From assembly GCF_001423185.1 (NCBI RefSeq), contig NZ_LMOB01000001.1, forward strand, positions 2,091,889-2,155,888: 64,000 bases of DNA, read 5' to 3'. This DNA comes from Plantibacter sp. Leaf314. GTDB taxonomy: Bacteria > Actinomycetota > Actinomycetes > Actinomycetales > Microbacteriaceae. The notes below the pieces were generated by a model. The model saw nothing but the letters and a program-made list of their open reading frames with translations, had not been told where the DNA came from and did not search any database. The stretch's first letter is position 1. Each line of letters starts with the position of its first letter. Shown in pieces: positions 17,894-25,921 of the stretch. The translations under genes were made by a program, and so were the position numbers.

Positions 17894-18976
17894 ATGCTCT
17901 CGCCGCAGTCACTCCCCGAAGCCGACCGCCGTCTCGTTGCCGCCTGGGCCGCCGATTGCGCCGAACGGGTCCTGCCGCTCTTCGAGGCGGAGGCGCCCGA
18001 CGACGACCGTCCGCGTGACGCCATCGCGCGGGCACGGGCCTTCTCGGCCGGCGAGCTGGATGCGGCCGGAGAGATCCGCCGACGCTTCGTCGCGAACCGC
18101 GCCTCACAGGTGGTCACCGCACCCGCAGCGAAGGCCGCCGCCTGGTCTGCCGGGCAGGCGGCCGGTGTCGCGCACATGGGTGCGCATGCGCTGGGCGCCG
18201 CCGCCTACGCCGCGAAGGCCGCCGAGCTGGACCATCCCGGCGCCGGTGCGACCGAGATCGCCTGGCAGCTCGAGCACGCGAGCGGCCCGGTCCGGTCCGC
18301 CCTCCGTCTCCTCCCCGCGCTCGGCACCGACCCGTCGGGCCCGCTCGGTTCCGGGTTGTTGGCCTCCGGTGTCCTCGGCGCGAACATCCGCGCTCTCCAG
18401 GACGGCCTGCACCGACGCCCCCGACGCCCCGACGTCACGGCGGTCGAGCTCGTCGAAGGCGCAGAGCCGGTCCGGGTCGAGTTGCACGACGCCGACCCGC
18501 ACTGGCCCGAGCGGTACCGCGAGCACCGGCAGCGCATCCTCGACGCCCTCGGGGCCGACGCGGTGGCGATCGAACACATCGGCTCGACCTCGGTGCCCGG
18601 ACTCGCCGCGAAGCCGATCGTCGACCTCGTGGTCGCCGTGGAGGACATCACGGCGGAGGAGGACTACCTCGACCCGCTGCTGGCCGCAGGCTACGTGCTG
18701 CGCGTCCGCGAGCCACGTCATCGGATGGTCCGGACGCCGGAGCGCGACGTCCACGTGCACCTCTACGAACAGGGCGCGCCGGAGATCGGCGAGTACCTGC
18801 TCCTCCGCGACCATCTGCGCTCCGACGCCGCCGACCGCGCGTTGTACGAGCACACCAAGCAGGAGCTGCTCAGCCGGTCGTGGGACGACATGAACGACTA
18901 CGCCGACGCGAAGACCGAGGTCATCCTCGCGATCAAGGCGCGGGCGCGGCGGACCGGGGACGCACCGGCGGGATGA
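17894..18976 (+). CDS. Fusion of an immunity-like helical domain with a GrpB-type nucleotidyltransferase-like domain
   Basis: A 360-residue protein with two parts. Residues about 1-165 are an alanine-rich helical domain resembling the putative immunity protein (Imm-5-like) family. Residues about 190-345 are a GrpB (UPF0157) domain: VELHDADPHWPERY, IEHIGSTSVPGLAAKPIVDL, and HVHLYEQG, which belong to the nucleotidyltransferase-like fold. ATG 17894 follows AAGGTGG; the longer open frame upstream is antisense to the FMN reductase. Its end overlaps the convergent thrE-like gene by 44 bases. The function of either half is not established. I read the fusion as genuine because the frame is continuous. 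Confidence 0.75.
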   Translation: MLSPQSLPEADRRLVAAWAADCAERVLPLFEAEAPDDDRPRDAIARARAFSAGELDAAGEIRRRFVANRASQVVTAPAAKAAAWSAGQAAGVAHMGAHALGAAAYAAKAAELDHPGAGATEIAWQLEHASGPVRSALRLLPALGTDPSGPLGSGLLASGVLGANIRALQDGLHRRPRRPDVTAVELVEGAEPVRVELHDADPHWPERYREHRQRILDALGADAVAIEHIGSTSVPGLAAKPIVDLVVAVEDITAEEDYLDPLLAAGYVLRVREPRHRMVRTPERDVHVHLYEQGAPEIGEYLLLRDHLRSDAADRALYEHTKQELLSRSWDDMNDYADAKTEVILAIKARARRTGDAPAG

Positions 18977-20216
18977 CGACCCCGGTCACGACCGCCGCCG
19001 TCTTGACGCCGACGCAGAGGCTGATGAAGACCGTGAGCGCCGCCGTGACCGCCGAGCCCTCGAGCGTCGCGAGGGAGACCAGCCCCACGGTTCCGGGCAC
19101 GAGCATGAGCAGCGCCGGCTGGAACGTGACGTTGGACGGCACCGCCGCCGAGTAGCGCTCGACGATGCGAGCGACGACGAACACGAGCCCGGCGGTGAGC
19201 CCCGTCGCGACCGCGTTCCCCACGAGAGGCGCGAACAGGACGATGCCCGCATAGGTCAACGCCATCACGCAGATCGTCAGCAGCGTCAGGGAGCGCCCGG
19301 AACCGAACGCGATCCCGATGCCGGCCGCGAGCATCACCACTCCGATCCAGGTGAACCAGAGCGGCGGGATCGCCTCCCAACCGACGAGGTCCGTGGTGCC
19401 GCGGCCGAGTTGGCCGACGAGCGCCGTGGAATCGGGGTCGATCGACAGGCCGGTGAGCAGCGCCCCGGCCGAGATGCCGGCCGCCATGAAGGCGAGGACG
19501 ATCAACCCGTACATCAGGCGTGCCGAACCTGTCACGATGTCGGTCGCGGTCAGCTCCAGCAGGGCGTTCGTGATGAGCGCCCCGGGCACGAGGATCGCGA
19601 TGGGCGCGCAGACGGCGAACAGCGGCACGGGCCCGAGGTCCATCGCTGAGGCGAGCGTCCCGACGAGCGTCGTCGACACGAACGCCGTCACGAACGGGGC
19701 GATCGCGACCGCTCCCCGCCACCGCGCCAGCAGGGTGATGACGAGGCCGACGAACGCGCCGACGAGCATCGAGGCGACGATCGCCCACCACGGGCAGCGG
19801 AACAGCAGGGCGAGTCCCCCGGCGAGCAGTAGGTTCCCGACCACCCAGTGCATCGAGGCGTGGGGTCGGGGCGTCTCCCGGATCGACTGGACCCGCGCCG
19901 GCAGGTCGCCCACCGGCCAGTGCCCGAGCTCGAGTTCGCGCATGAGCCGGTTCGCCCGGGCCGCGCCGCGGAACGACAGCTCGCCGTGCGTGTTGCCGAC
20001 CGCGAGCACCGCGCCGGTGTGCACGTCGTTGACGATGATGAGCTGCGGCAGCACCGAGAAGGCGAGGCCCTCGTCACCCGATGCGGCCGTCGCCCGCTCG
20101 AGGGAGTCGCGGACGTCCGTGACGGAGGTGCCCGCGTCGAGGAGCAGGCAGCCGAGCGCACTGTAGGCGTGCGCAGCGGTCCTGCGGTGTCCCTCGGTAG
20201 CGGCGTCGTCACTCAT
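18933..20216 (-). CDS. ThrE-type threonine/serine exporter
   Basis: A 427-residue protein. The N-terminal soluble ThrE domain has GTSVTDVRDSLERA and an NDVHTGAV segment, followed by about ten membrane segments, the two-part ThrE architecture of corynebacterial threonine export. ATG 20216 was chosen; longer starts lack homology. Only a weak GGCGGG precedes it. Its 3' end overlaps the immunity/GrpB fusion gene by 44 bases in convergent arrangement. The substrate is inferred from the family. Confidence 0.86.
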   Translation of the reverse strand: MSDDAATEGHRRTAAHAYSALGCLLLDAGTSVTDVRDSLERATAASGDEGLAFSVLPQLIIVNDVHTGAVLAVGNTHGELSFRGAARANRLMRELELGHWPVGDLPARVQSIRETPRPHASMHWVVGNLLLAGGLALLFRCPWWAIVASMLVGAFVGLVITLLARWRGAVAIAPFVTAFVSTTLVGTLASAMDLGPVPLFAVCAPIAILVPGALITNALLELTATDIVTGSARLMYGLIVLAFMAAGISAGALLTGLSIDPDSTALVGQLGRGTTDLVGWEAIPPLWFTWIGVVMLAAGIGIAFGSGRSLTLLTICVMALTYAGIVLFAPLVGNAVATGLTAGLVFVVARIVERYSAAVPSNVTFQPALLMLVPGTVGLVSLATLEGSAVTAALTVFISLCVGVKTAAVVTGVVIPPVRPRSAAPAP

Positions 20217-20331
20217 CCCGCCAACGCTACGCGAGATGGGGAGGTGTCCCCATCGCGGTGGCGCCACCGCCCCCACTACCGTTGATCAGGCGGTCCGGGG
20301 GTCGGGCCGTGATGAGACGGTGGGGGCGGCA

Positions 20332-20928
20332 ATGCGCAGGTTCGGGACGGTGGCGATCGCAGGGGCCGCCATGATGATGGCGTTGACGGGATGCGCAGGG
20401 GGCGCCGATGACGCAGGCGACTCGGGCGACAACGCCGCGTTCGCGAAGGAGGCCTGCACGGGCTGGAGCGAGATGCTCGCCGCGGACGACGCCGACAACG
20501 ACGTCCTCAGCTCGCTCATGGACGTCCGCAGCGCGGACCGCACGGCGGAGGACGGCCCGGTCCAGAAGCAGGCGATCCTCGACGCCGCGAACGCGCACGT
20601 GGCCACCATCCAGGCCGCACGGGACGCCGTCGCCGACAACCCGCCCGCGGGCGAGGACGCGAAGGCGATCGTCACGGCCTTCACCGACCACTACGACGCC
20701 CGCATCGAGATCGCCGAAGCGCGCATCGCCGAGTTCGAGGAGTTCCCCACCGTCCTGGAACGCAACTACGACCAGGTCATCACGGAATCGCAGGAGGTCC
20801 TGAAGGACATCGGCGAGTACGGCGACGGCCAGCCCGACGGCTTCCCCTTCGGCGACATCGAGGACCAGAAGGTCATCACCGCCCTCGACGAGGAGAGCAG
20901 CTGCGAGGACGTCATCAACGTCTTCTAG
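20332..20928 (+). CDS. Hypothetical lipoprotein, helical
   Basis: A 198-residue exported protein with a signal ending in MALTGCAGG (lipobox). The mature part is acidic and almost wholly helical (repeated IEIAEARIAEFEEF type segments), with two further cysteines (EACTGW, SSCEDV) that could pair. ATG 20332 follows a GGTGGGGGCGG sequence. I do not recognise the family; it may be a cell-envelope structural or sensor protein. Confidence 0.7.
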   Translation: MRRFGTVAIAGAAMMMALTGCAGGADDAGDSGDNAAFAKEACTGWSEMLAADDADNDVLSSLMDVRSADRTAEDGPVQKQAILDAANAHVATIQAARDAVADNPPAGEDAKAIVTAFTDHYDARIEIAEARIAEFEEFPTVLERNYDQVITESQEVLKDIGEYGDGQPDGFPFGDIEDQKVITALDEESSCEDVINVF

Positions 20929-21035
20929 GACTCGCCCTCGGAGTGGACGGGGCGCAAGCCCTTGTCGGCGCGTGACCGGTCCTGGCATCGTCATCGGCAC
21001 GTCGCACCTGCGGCGCCCGGCGACGAGGAGGCAGC

Positions 21036-21248
21036 ATGGCGGACGTACGAGTGGGTGACCGGGTGTCGTGGGGCACCTCGCAGGGTCGGACGCAGGGGAA
21101 GGTCGTGGAGCGGAAGACCGCCGACTTCCAGTTCGACGGCCAGCACTTCACAGCGTCGACCGACGAGCCCGCGTTCATCGTGGAGTCGGAGAAGACGGGC
21201 GCGAAGGCCGCTCACAAGGGCTCGTCGCTGCGCGTCCTGACGTCCTAG
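21036..21248 (+). CDS. DUF2945 (hypervirulence-associated TUDOR-like) small protein
   Basis: A 70-residue protein that fits the DUF2945 family: VRVGDRVSWGTSQGRTQGKV at the start, then an FQFDGQHF strand and a DEPAFIVESEKTGAKAAHK end. The fold is a small SH3/TUDOR-like barrel. Its role in bacteria is unknown. Confidence 0.85.
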   Translation: MADVRVGDRVSWGTSQGRTQGKVVERKTADFQFDGQHFTASTDEPAFIVESEKTGAKAAHKGSSLRVLTS

Positions 21249-21294
21249 GCGTCCCTCGCGCACACGGCGGCCCGGCTGGGCGTAGCGTTGCCCC

Positions 21295-22203
21295 ATGACC
21301 GTCGTGATCGCCTTCCTGGCCAACGTCATCGTCGCCATCGCGAAGTCCATCGTCGCCGCACTGACCGGTTCGGCCTCGATGCTCGCGGAGGCGGCACACT
21401 CGTGGGCCGACGCGGGGAACGAGATCTTCCTGCTCATCGCCGACAAACGCGCCGACAAGCAGCGGGACGCCGCCCATCCGCTCGGGTACGGCCGAGACGC
21501 GTACATCTTCTCGCTGTTCGCGGCCTTCGGGATCTTCACCGTCGGTGCGGTCGTCTCGATCCAGCACGGCATCCAGAGCCTCACCGCTCCGGAGGCAATG
21601 GAGAACTACGCCCTCAGTTACCTCGTGCTCGGCGTCGCCTTCCTCCTGGAGGGCTTCTCGTTCACGCAGTCGATCCTGGAGGGCCGCTGCACGGCGAAGA
21701 AGTACGGCCGCGGGTTCTTCGACTACATCGTGAACGGCTCCAACACGACGCTCCGCTCGGTCTTCTTCGAGGACTCCGCGGCACTGCTCGGCCTCATCAT
21801 CGCCGGTGCCGGCATCGGCCTCCACCAGGTGACCGGCGACCCGGTCTGGGACGCGATCGGCTCGATCGCGATCGGTGTGCTGCTCGGCGGGGTCGCGCTC
21901 CTGCTCATCAACCGCAACCGGCGCTACCTCCTCGGGGCCTCGCCGAGCCCCGCCTACCGGGCGCAGACGATCACCGCGCTCCTGGCGCACCCCGAGATCG
22001 AGCGGGTCACCGCCCTGTACCTCGAGTTCAGTGGCCCGGAACGGCTCTTCCTCGTCGCGTCCGTCGACCTCGTCGGCGACGACCGGGAGAACGACGTCGC
22101 GCGGCAGCTCCGCCGACTCGAGGGCGACCTCGAGCAGGACGACCTCATCGGCAAGGCCGTGCTCACGCTCTCCGTGAGCGACGAGGCGTCGATCACCGCC
22201 TGA
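21295..22203 (+). CDS. Cation diffusion facilitator transporter
   Basis: A 302-residue membrane protein with about six membrane segments. The metal-site motif of the second helix is AEAAHSWADAGNE (HxxxD) and that of the fifth helix is FEDSAALLG. A C-terminal cytoplasmic domain (ERVTALYLEFSGPERLFLVASVD) is of the kind that dimerises. CDF proteins export Zn, Mn, Fe or Co against protons. The histidine in place of the first aspartate of YiiP is typical of the SLC30A9-like subgroup. Confidence 0.87.
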   Translation: MTVVIAFLANVIVAIAKSIVAALTGSASMLAEAAHSWADAGNEIFLLIADKRADKQRDAAHPLGYGRDAYIFSLFAAFGIFTVGAVVSIQHGIQSLTAPEAMENYALSYLVLGVAFLLEGFSFTQSILEGRCTAKKYGRGFFDYIVNGSNTTLRSVFFEDSAALLGLIIAGAGIGLHQVTGDPVWDAIGSIAIGVLLGGVALLLINRNRRYLLGASPSPAYRAQTITALLAHPEIERVTALYLEFSGPERLFLVASVDLVGDDRENDVARQLRRLEGDLEQDDLIGKAVLTLSVSDEASITA

Positions 22204-22206
22204 GCG

Positions 22207-22226
22207 CCCGGCCCGCACGGGCCGGG
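22207..22226. terminator. Hairpin between convergent genes
   Basis: CCCGGCCC at 22207-22214 pairs perfectly with GGGCCGGG at 22219-22226 around a GCAC loop. It lies 4 bases after the transporter stop and 12 before the end of the MetE-like gene, and could serve both. Confidence 0.55.
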
Positions 22227-22237
22227 TCGGCGACGGG

Positions 22238-23425
22238 TCAGGCGCCGAACAACCGCTTCGAGGCGATCGCAGCGCCCTCAACCAGCGCGCCGAGCTTCGC
22301 CCAGGCCACGTCCGTCGCGACGAACTCGTAGCTCGCGAACGTCGAGAGACCGCAGTCGGTGCCGGCGATCACGCGGGTCGGATCACCGACCGCCTCCGCG
22401 ACCTCGACGATGCGGTTCGCGACGACCTGCGGGTGCTCCAGGTAGTTGGTGGTGACGTCGATGACACCGGGGATGAGCAGCGCCCCCTCGGGGAGTGGGT
22501 GCTCGCGGAACGCCGGAGCCTCGTGCTGGTGCCGGGGGTTGCCGAGCGGGATGCTGAACGCGCCGACGTTCGCCCGGTACAGGTGTGGGAGGAGCACGTC
22601 GACGGGGACGTCGTCCTGGTGCGGCCCCTGCCAGTTGCCCCAACAGACGTGCAGCCGGACCTGCTCGCGAGGGATGTTCCGGATGGCGTGGTTGAGGGCG
22701 TCGATGTGGAGGTCCACCGCCGCGAGGAACTCCTCGAGCGTCGCATCGCCGAACTGGATGACCCGCTCCATGGCGAGGTCCGGGGCGTCGAGCTGCAGGA
22801 CGTGGCCCCGGGCGACGATCGCCTCGTACTCGACCCGCAGTTCCTCGGCGAGCGCGAAGACGTAGGCGCGGTCGTCGCCGTAGTGCGGGTTCGCCGCGTC
22901 GAGGAGCAGGGTCGTCGCCACGATCCCCGGCGTCGCCGCGGAGAAGAAGGTGCCGGCGGGCACCCGCCCCTGGGCCGCCTGCACGGCGAGCTCCCGGTCG
23001 AAGCCGTCGAGGTCGGAGGTGATGCCCGACAGCGTCGGGTCGTACGTGAGGAGGCCCTGCGCCATCGGCGGGTCCCAGACGCGCGCGACGTCGGCGCCCT
23101 CGACGATCTGCTTGGCCTGGAAGGCGGCGTAGTCCGGGAACGCCAGGGAGTCGAGCGTCGGCTTCCGGTGCCCTGCGCCGCCGAAGCCCTCGATGCGTTC
23201 GAGCACGTAGGTCGAGAACCCGACGCGCGGGACCTCACCGTCGTTGACGAGGTCGAGGCCCGTCGCGAGCTGGGCGGCGACCGTCGCGGCGACCGCCTGG
23301 GCTGCGACCTCCTCCAGCTCCGCGACGTCGAACGCCCGCCGCTGATCGCGGGCGACGAGCAAGCGGGTCAACTCGGGCGTGCGCGGCAGGCTCCCGGCGT
23401 GGGTGGTCAGGATGCGATCGGTCAT
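22238..23425 (-). CDS. MetE C-terminal-like zinc methyltransferase
   Basis: A 395-residue protein matching only the C-terminal, catalytic barrel of cobalamin-independent methionine synthase. Zinc ligands are visible: H259 and C261 in LHVCWGNW and C358 in AGTDCGLS. The start (ILTTHAGSLPRTPEL) is characteristic of the stand-alone family, which includes 2-hydroxypropyl-CoM lyase-type enzymes and other thiol methyltransferases. The N-terminal folate domain of full MetE is absent, so it is probably not the main methionine synthase. ATG 23425 follows GAGGAG. No riboswitch is evident upstream. Confidence 0.8.
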   Translation of the reverse strand: MTDRILTTHAGSLPRTPELTRLLVARDQRRAFDVAELEEVAAQAVAATVAAQLATGLDLVNDGEVPRVGFSTYVLERIEGFGGAGHRKPTLDSLAFPDYAAFQAKQIVEGADVARVWDPPMAQGLLTYDPTLSGITSDLDGFDRELAVQAAQGRVPAGTFFSAATPGIVATTLLLDAANPHYGDDRAYVFALAEELRVEYEAIVARGHVLQLDAPDLAMERVIQFGDATLEEFLAAVDLHIDALNHAIRNIPREQVRLHVCWGNWQGPHQDDVPVDVLLPHLYRANVGAFSIPLGNPRHQHEAPAFREHPLPEGALLIPGVIDVTTNYLEHPQVVANRIVEVAEAVGDPTRVIAGTDCGLSTFASYEFVATDVAWAKLGALVEGAAIASKRLFGA

Positions 23426-23523
23426 GCGTGAGCTCCTCGGTGCGTGGCACGGGTGGGCGTGGACGGAACCGTCGGGCGCCGGTCCCACGATGCCGCATCG
23501 CCCAGCGGGCCGCCAGCCTCATC

Positions 23524-23548
23524 GCCCCCGGTCACGCCGACCGGGGGC
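23524..23548 (-). terminator. Perfect ten-base-pair hairpin
   Basis: GCCCCCGGTC and GACCGGGGGC flank a 5-base loop. It is 22 bases past the stop of the small gene at 23570 in the direction of transcription and upstream of the MetE-like gene, so it probably separates the two. Confidence 0.5.
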
Positions 23549-23569
23549 CGGCGCGTCCCGCAATGGCAC

Positions 23570-23800
23570 TCAGGCCATGCAGGGAGCCCACTCCTGGTTG
23601 GAGAGTTCGCGCTGCTCGTCGTCCGTCTGGAGGAGCCACCCGGTCTTCGTCGCGCCGCGGTACTGGCCGCTCACGAGGTCGGCGCACCACGCGCGTCCGT
23701 CGAAGGCCCACCGCACGAAGCTCGCCTCGCTGCCCTTGCGCAGGAGCGGACGTTCGCGTTCTACCTGACTCATGTGTTCCATCTCGACGGTGGCTGACAT
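23570..23800 (-). CDS. Small hypothetical protein
   Basis: A 76-residue soluble protein beginning MSATVEMEHMSQVERERP with conserved-looking aromatic patches (VRWAFDGRAWCADL, TGWLLQTDDEQ, QEWAPCMA). A strong Shine-Dalgarno (GTGGGGAG) precedes the ATG and a hairpin follows the stop, which supports it as a real gene. I recognise no family. Confidence 0.6.
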   Translation of the reverse strand: MSATVEMEHMSQVERERPLLRKGSEASFVRWAFDGRAWCADLVSGQYRGATKTGWLLQTDDEQRELSNQEWAPCMA

Positions 23801-23962
23801 ATCTCCCCACCGTATCGAGGAATGCCGTCGGTGAACAGACTCGGGGAAGCTCCTTGCGTTTCGCGGCCGGGTACCCGAAAATACCCGGTCGCGCCCGGAA
23901 GCAGCGGACCGCTCGGGGCTCCCGAAGCGACCATCCGGCCACCGGGCCTGTCGCCTCAGCGC

Positions 23963-24520
23963 TCAGTTCAGGAACACCCGCAGCGCCTCGTCGGTGAGCG
24001 GGCGGTCCGCGAACACGAGCCGCACGGCATCGGGATCAGGGTTGCCCGCGTCGGGGCCGCGCCAGACGACCTCCAGACCGGCACGCTCTGCAGCCCGCCG
24101 GGACCCCTCGTTGTGCTCCAGGAGGAATGCGACGACCGGCAGATCCGGTGCCGACGCCGATGCCGCGGCCCGCGCTGCCGAGATGAGCTCCTGGGCGTAT
24201 CCGCGCCCCCAAGCAGCGGGCGCCAGGCGGTAATACAGGTTCCAAGCGACCCCACCGCGAAGACTCGGGCCCCCGATGCCGACCAGCGAACCCGTCGCGG
24301 TGTCGCGCGCCACCCACACGTCGAGCCCGTTGGTGTCCCATCCGTTCTGATAGCGGCCGATCAGTTCTCGGGTCTCCTCGAGCGAGGTGTGGCGAGCGGA
24401 GGGCAGATGCGTCCACACCGCGGGGTCGGCGTGGAGGTCGTGGAGCTCCGGCAGGTCGTGCTCGGAGGGGCGCGCGAGCGTCAATCGTTCCGTCAGGGTC
24501 GGCGAAGTCGCGTCGGTCAT
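23963..24520 (-). CDS. GNAT acetyltransferase (RimJ/RimL-like)
   Basis: A 185-residue protein with the GNAT pattern: RLTLARPSEHDLPEL at the start, VGIGGPSLRGG as beta-4, the acetyl-CoA-binding YYRLAPAAWGRGYAQELISA, and a C-terminal HNEGSRRAAERAGLEV. This is the layout of ribosomal-protein or small-molecule N-acetyltransferases. Start 24520 or 24529 are both possible. Confidence 0.83.
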   Translation of the reverse strand: MTDATSPTLTERLTLARPSEHDLPELHDLHADPAVWTHLPSARHTSLEETRELIGRYQNGWDTNGLDVWVARDTATGSLVGIGGPSLRGGVAWNLYYRLAPAAWGRGYAQELISAARAAASASAPDLPVVAFLLEHNEGSRRAAERAGLEVVWRGPDAGNPDPDAVRLVFADRPLTDEALRVFLN

Positions 24521-24572
24521 GCCGTCCATTCTGCTCTGGTCGCTGTCCACCCCGACTCGATACCCTGTCCGC

Positions 24573-24860
24573 ATGGCCGCGAAGAACGAACCGATCTCCG
24601 CACGTGCCTGTGCGATCCTCAGTGTCACCATCGCCGCCTTCTCCATCTTCCTCGTCGCCTCGACGGCGAGGGACGGCGGATCGTGGACGTTCTCGGTGCT
24701 CGCCTGCTTCGTGCCCCTGCTGTTCGCAGCCCAGGGCATCAGGATGAGCCGCCAACCCGGCGCACGGTGGCCCACCTTCAGTCTGATCGGGTCGATCGTC
24801 GGGGCCATCCTGGGGCTCGTGTCCTTCGGCGCGTTCGCCTGGCTGCTCGTGCGCTCCTGA
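24573..24860 (+). CDS. Small membrane protein
   Basis: A 95-residue protein with about three hydrophobic segments (residues 10-30, 38-54, 70-93) and no other motif. It is divergent from the acetyltransferase gene. The function is unknown. Confidence 0.55.
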   Translation: MAAKNEPISARACAILSVTIAAFSIFLVASTARDGGSWTFSVLACFVPLLFAAQGIRMSRQPGARWPTFSLIGSIVGAILGLVSFGAFAWLLVRS

Positions 24861-24917
24861 GCGCAGCGACGCCGCGTAGAGTCGTCCCACCGTCACCACC
24901 ACCATCGAAAGAGGACC

Positions 24918-25649
24918 ATGCGTCTGCACGTCGAGGAACGCGGGCACGGACCCGTCCGCATCGCCCTCATCCACGGGTTCCTGGCCGACGGCGCCGCCTG
25001 GACCGACGTCGTCGCCGCCTCCGATCCGGAGCGGTACACGTTCCTGCTCGTCGATCTGCGCGGCCACGGCGCCAGCCCTCGCGCCGATCGGGCACGCGGC
25101 GAGCGCTACGACCTCGCCTCGCTCGCTGCCGACCTGGTCGAGACGCTGCCGACCGGCCTCGACGCGATCGTGGGTCATTCGCTCGGTGGTCGGGTCCTCG
25201 CCGACATCGTGGAACCGCTCCGCCCGGCGCGCGCGGTCTACCTCGACCCGGGATTCGGGCTGAAACTGCCCGGCCGCGGCCTCGGAGCCCGACTGTTCTG
25301 GAACATCCCCGGCCTGCCCTGGCTCCTGGCCTGGCTCTACGACCGCACAGATCCCGCGACGGGTCCCGCGAACGTCGCGCTCGCGGAGGCCGCCCACGCC
25401 GCGTGGGACCGGTCGATGGTCGCAGAGGTCTTGCGGGACGTCGCCGCGAACCCCGTGGCGCCGGCTGCGCCGGTCGTCCCCTCGACGCTGGTGCTGTCCG
25501 ACGACGCCAAGCTCGTCGTCCCGAGCAGGGACGTCCCCCGCTACGCACAGCTGGGGTGGACGGTGACCCGGTTCCCGGCGATCCGCCACGACATGATGGG
25601 GCTCGACGGAGCACGGACCTTCGAAGTCATCGCCCGCGCTCTGAGGTGA
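24918..25649 (+). CDS. Alpha/beta-hydrolase
   Basis: A 243-residue hydrolase: oxyanion-region IHGFLADGAAW, strand VDLRGHGAS, nucleophile elbow GHSLGG (Ser about residue 92), acid in the VLSDDAKLV region, and histidine in IRHDMM near the C-terminus. There is no signal peptide. The substrate is unknown; lactone or ester hydrolysis is typical. A repeat-derived hairpin follows at 25678-25727. Confidence 0.84.
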   Translation: MRLHVEERGHGPVRIALIHGFLADGAAWTDVVAASDPERYTFLLVDLRGHGASPRADRARGERYDLASLAADLVETLPTGLDAIVGHSLGGRVLADIVEPLRPARAVYLDPGFGLKLPGRGLGARLFWNIPGLPWLLAWLYDRTDPATGPANVALAEAAHAAWDRSMVAEVLRDVAANPVAPAAPVVPSTLVLSDDAKLVVPSRDVPRYAQLGWTVTRFPAIRHDMMGLDGARTFEVIARALR

Positions 25650-25677
25650 CGGGCCTCCCATCACCGCCCCCCGGTCG

Positions 25678-25727
25678 CTGAGCCTGTCGAAGTGCGCACG
25701 GAGAACGTCGCCCTTCGACAAGCTCAG
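25678..25727. repeat. Inverted pair of the dispersed CTGAGCYTGTCGAAG repeat
   Basis: Arms 25678-25692 and 25713-25727 are 15-base inverted copies of the repeat family with one G-T mismatch. It probably acts as a terminator after the hydrolase gene and upstream of the DUF917 operon. Confidence 0.7.
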
Positions 25728-25835
25728 GGACCGGGTGGGGAGAACTCAGAGACCGGGTGTCGAGGACTCATGGACCGGGTGGGGACAGCTCCGCGTCCGG
25801 ATTGTGCAGAGTGCTGATTTCGGGAGCTCATTCCT

Positions 25836-25853
25836 GCACGATGCACATCGTGC
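25836..25853. promoter_or_regulatory. Inverted repeat upstream of the permease-DUF917 operon
   Basis: GCACGAT and ATCGTGC flank GCAC, 68 bases before the permease start. It is a candidate operator for the PucR regulator at the end of the operon or for another factor; no promoter hexamers stand out. Confidence 0.4.
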
Positions 25854-25921
25854 TGCGCGGAGGACGTCAGTACCGTTGCGGCAACCCGCACCGCTCCTTC
25901 CCCCACCTTCTGGAGACCTCC

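Noticed and set aside
23444..23797. Plus-strand open frame of 117 codons.
   Set aside because: It reads through a perfect hairpin and is antisense to a small gene with a good ribosome-binding site.
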